From Tannerella sp. (GTDB lineage Bacteria; Bacteroidota; Bacteroidia; Bacteroidales; Tannerellaceae): a stretch of DNA of 7,476 nucleotides. Shown piece after piece: positions 5,039-7,476 of this stretch. The first letter of the stretch is position 1, and every line of letters starts with the position of its first letter. The DNA lies in NCBI GenBank assembly GCA_031263835.1, contig JAISEZ010000020.1:1-7476 (forward strand). Direction: 5' to 3'. The position numbers and the translations under genes are program-made. A model generated the notes under the pieces. It saw only the letters and a list, made by a program, of their open reading frames with translations. It ran no database searches and was not told the origin of the DNA.

Positions 5039-7240
5039 ATGAAAAAAAGTAACCGTTTTGTATCCGCTCTGTATGTCGTATTCACCGCTTCGCTTATGAT
5101 GACGTCACTTGGCGCGCAGGAAAAAACGCTGACCCTGCAGGATTTGATTCCCGGCGGGCGGAATCAGTTCCGTTTCGTACCCCGGAATCTGAAGCAGCTG
5201 CAATGGTGCGGTGAGCAGTATATATATGTAAAGGGCGACAGTCTGCTGGCCGCCCTGCCCGCGGACAAGTCCGAACAGGTGGCGCTGACCCTCGAACAGC
5301 TGAACCGGATGCTGGAAACAGCCGGATACCCTTCCATCGGCAGTATGCCGGACTTCTCCGTCCCCTTCCCGAAGCAGCCCGGCGTGCTGGCGTTTCAGTA
5401 CAGAAACTTCCGGATTCATTTTGACCGGAAAGCGCTTGCCGTCACCGCCGCCTATACGCTGGAGCCGCAGTGGGAGAACTTCGAGTTCTGCGAAGCGAAC
5501 GGCTGCCTGGCCTTTACGGAGAAAAACAACGTGCGGATACTCTCGCCCGAAAACCGCGCCTCCACCGTGACCGACGAAACGGAAGACGGAATCGTATGCG
5601 GCGCCTCCGTCCACCAGCATGAATTCGGCATCCGCAAGGGACTGTTCTGGTCGCCGCAGGGCGCGGCGCTGGCGTTCTACCGGATGGACGAACGGATGGT
5701 CGCCGATTATCCGCTGGTCAATATCCACGCGCGGGTGGCGAAGGCCGAGCCGTTCAAATATCCGATGGCCGGCATGAAAAGTCACGAGGTCACGGTCGGC
5801 GTCTATCACCTGTCCGGCGGTCGAACCGTCTGGCTGAAAACGGGTCTCCCGAAGGAAAAGTACCTCACCAACATCGTCTGGACGCCGGACGAAAAGAGCA
5901 TCTGCATCGCCGAACTGAACCGCGAACAGAACGAATGCCGGCTGGTGCGCTACAGTGCGCAGACGGGCGAGCGGGAGGCCGAACTTTTTACCGAACGCAA
6001 CGAAAAATACGTGGAGCCGCAGCATCCCGCGCTCTTTTTGCCGAACGACCCGACGCGCTTCGTCTGGCAAAGCCAGCGGGACGGATACAATCACCTCTAC
6101 CTGTATGACATTCACGGAAAACTGCTGAAGCAGCTTACTTCGGGAAAATGGGTGGTAACCGAAGTGCTTGGTTTCGACGAAAAGGGCGCGAACCTTTACT
6201 TTTCCGCCACGGCGCCGCGCACGGACGGCGCGACCGGCGAAGGAAACCCGCTTGAAAACTACACGTGGCAGCTCAATCTCAAAACCGGCGTCCGCACCTG
6301 CATAAACGCCAAATCCGGCGTCCACCGGGTCACGCTCAGTCCGTCGGGACTGTACGCCATCGACCGGACGGTTTCGCCCGTCACGCCGCACGACATCGAC
6401 GTCCTCCGCCTGAAAGACCGCAGGACGGTGAAATCGCTCCTGTCCGCCCCCGACCCGTTCAGGGAGTACGGGATGCCCGACGTCGCGACCGGAACGCTCA
6501 CGGCGGCGGACGGACAAACGACCCTGTATTACCGGTTGACGACGCCGCCCCGTCTCGACCGTACCAAAAAATACCCGGTCATCGTTTACGTTTACGGAGG
6601 CCCTCATGCCCGGATGGTGACGGGCGGCTGGATGAACGGCGTCGGCGGCTGGGACATTTACATGGCCCTGCGGGGATACGTGATGTTCACGATTGACGGC
6701 CGGGGTTCCGCCGACCGGGGATTTGCGTTCGAGAGCGCGATTCACCGGCAGCTGGGCGTCTGCGAGATGGAAGACCAGCTGAAGGGAGTGGAATGGCTGA
6801 AATCGCAGCCCTTTGTGGACGGCGACCGCATCGGCGTGCACGGCTGGAGCTACGGCGGTTTCATGACAACGAACCTGATGCTGACCCGTCCGGACGTGTT
6901 CAGGGCGGGCGTCGCCGGCGGCCCGGTCATCGACTGGTCGCACTACGAAATCATGTACGGCGAACGCTACATGGACCATCCGAAGGAGAATCCCGAAGGC
7001 TACGCGAATGCAGACCTGCGCGAAAAGGCGGGCAACCTGAAGGGACGTCTGCTGCTGATTCACGGCGCCATAGACCCCGTCGTAGTCTGGCAGCACAGCC
7101 TGCTGTTTCTGGACGCCTGCATTCAGGCGGGCACGTTCCCGGACTATTTCGTATATCCGCGCCACAAGCACAACGTGACCGGAAAAGACCGGCCCCACCT
7201 CTACGAAATGATTACGCGGTATTTTGACGAGCATTTGTAA
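5039..7240 (+). CDS. Secreted S9 family prolyl oligopeptidase-type peptidase (DPP IV-like)
   Basis: A 733-residue exported serine peptidase. Residues 1-26 are a signal peptide (cleavage after SLGA). Residues about 27-500 form the N-terminal beta-propeller (DPPIV_N), with VHQHEFGI at 191-198 and FYRMDERMVADYPLVNI further on. The C-terminal alpha/beta hydrolase domain (about 515-733) has GWSYGG with nucleophile Ser604, HGAID with Asp679, and PRHKHNV with catalytic His711, so the triad is complete. Family members cleave X-Pro or X-Ala dipeptides from peptide N-termini, typically in the periplasm, where they feed amino acid and peptide use. In mammalian DPP IV two adjacent Glu (205/206) bind the substrate amino terminus; here the aligned pair appears to be His194-Glu195, leaving one Glu, a variation I believe is usual in a Bacteroidota subgroup. 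Length is normal for the family. Start ATG 5039 lies 2 bp after the preceding stop. Confidence 0.93.
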   Translation: MKKSNRFVSALYVVFTASLMMTSLGAQEKTLTLQDLIPGGRNQFRFVPRNLKQLQWCGEQYIYVKGDSLLAALPADKSEQVALTLEQLNRMLETAGYPSIGSMPDFSVPFPKQPGVLAFQYRNFRIHFDRKALAVTAAYTLEPQWENFEFCEANGCLAFTEKNNVRILSPENRASTVTDETEDGIVCGASVHQHEFGIRKGLFWSPQGAALAFYRMDERMVADYPLVNIHARVAKAEPFKYPMAGMKSHEVTVGVYHLSGGRTVWLKTGLPKEKYLTNIVWTPDEKSICIAELNREQNECRLVRYSAQTGEREAELFTERNEKYVEPQHPALFLPNDPTRFVWQSQRDGYNHLYLYDIHGKLLKQLTSGKWVVTEVLGFDEKGANLYFSATAPRTDGATGEGNPLENYTWQLNLKTGVRTCINAKSGVHRVTLSPSGLYAIDRTVSPVTPHDIDVLRLKDRRTVKSLLSAPDPFREYGMPDVATGTLTAADGQTTLYYRLTTPPRLDRTKKYPVIVYVYGGPHARMVTGGWMNGVGGWDIYMALRGYVMFTIDGRGSADRGFAFESAIHRQLGVCEMEDQLKGVEWLKSQPFVDGDRIGVHGWSYGGFMTTNLMLTRPDVFRAGVAGGPVIDWSHYEIMYGERYMDHPKENPEGYANADLREKAGNLKGRLLLIHGAIDPVVVWQHSLLFLDACIQAGTFPDYFVYPRHKHNVTGKDRPHLYEMITRYFDEHL

Positions 7241-7246
7241 TACGAA

Positions 7247-7476
7247 TAGTAGTTAGTAGATAGTAGATAGTAGTTAGTAGGGGCGAAATGCTTTCGCCCG
7301 TAGTAGTTATCAGAATGGATACATCAGTTTATAGACAGAATAAAACGGCCCCGGCAGATACAGCGCCTGTTGCCGCAGCCCTGTTTGGAGATGCACGGTT
7401 TCCCCGCCGGCTGCCCTGGGGGCGAAAGCATTTCGCCCCTACTAACTACTATCTACTAACTACTAACTACTGATTA
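7247..7476. repeat. Composite intergenic repeat element, copy 3 (may extend past the window)
   Basis: The left end is a tract of TAGTTAG/TAGATAG heptamers (7247-7280) leading into the hairpin GGGCGAAA-TGC-TTTCGCCC (7281-7299). The right end mirrors it: GGGGCGAAA-GCA-TTTCGCCCC (7419-7439) followed by the complementary heptamers (about 7440-7472) and TGATTA at the window edge. Together these make a nearly identical inverted repeat of about 50 bp around a roughly 120-bp unique centre (7300-7418). The centre has an open frame of 61 codons across the whole element, which I do not consider a gene. The element starts 6 bp after the peptidase stop. The first hairpin could limit transcription downstream or protect the mRNA 3' end, but it has no U-tract, so calling it an intrinsic terminator would go beyond the evidence. 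Confidence 0.72.

Larger units (their letters stand above)
1770..7240 (+). other. Probable four-gene operon
   Basis: Four plus-strand genes are separated by 6, 15 and 2 bp, with no room for internal promoters or terminators between them except inside coding sequence. The only promoter-like box is at 1770-1777, and the next hairpins occur after the last stop codon. Co-transcription is inferred from spacing alone. The combination of an RNA methyltransferase with three exported proteins does not point to a single pathway. Confidence 0.6.

Noticed and set aside
5105..7234. A 709-codon open frame on the minus strand, opposite the peptidase gene
   Set aside because: The plus strand encodes a full S9 peptidase with an intact catalytic triad and signal peptide; the antisense product shows no family features.
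7288..7473. A 61-codon frame at the window end
   Set aside because: It lies wholly inside repeat element 3, and its end is encoded by heptamer repeats.

Overview
The window looks like a chromosomal segment of a Bacteroidales-type bacterium (phylum Bacteroidota), probably one of moderately high GC. The support is a TAnnTTTG -7 promoter box (TACCTTTG, 1770-1777) followed by an A-rich leader without a Shine-Dalgarno site, a small lipoprotein with a collagen-like Gly-X-Y run after the lipobox, and proteins whose layouts I recognise from Bacteroides/Parabacteroides-like genomes. I cannot name a genus.

Layout. Positions 1-730 hold no convincing gene. They carry perfect short hairpins with 3-nt loops (31-120), a mosaic repeat element (about 171-315), T-runs, and a 21-bp tandem array of near-palindromes (417-663). 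A conserved hypothetical protein follows (731-1399). Next is a 312-bp inverted-repeat element (1405-1716) made of heptamer tracts and six triloop hairpins. A promoter at about 1770 then appears to drive a tightly packed four-gene run: a collagen-like lipoprotein (1800-2225), a THUMP-type class I SAM-dependent RNA methyltransferase of the RlmL type with a long repetitive basic tail (2232-4127), a secreted endonuclease/exonuclease/phosphatase-family protein (4143-5036) and a secreted S9/DPP IV-type peptidase (5039-7240). The intergenic gaps are 6, 15 and 2 bp. A third heptamer-plus-hairpin element starts 6 bp after the peptidase stop and reaches the window end.

The genes do not form an obvious pathway. 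One is a ribosomal RNA modification enzyme; three are predicted to be exported (lipoprotein, phosphodiesterase-fold hydrolase, dipeptidyl peptidase). Shared transcription is likely from spacing, shared function is not shown.

The least explained content is the repeat DNA: (i) three composite intergenic elements bounded by 7-bp tandem repeats and a TGATTCGCAT-like motif, with base-pair covariation in their hairpins; (ii) a 12-unit palindromic array with an exact 21-bp (two helical turns) period; (iii) a 66-bp, 9.4-copy in-frame repeat that adds a roughly 200-residue K/R-P-F-rich tail to the methyltransferase. I see no CRISPR array, tRNA, rRNA, transposase or phage gene.
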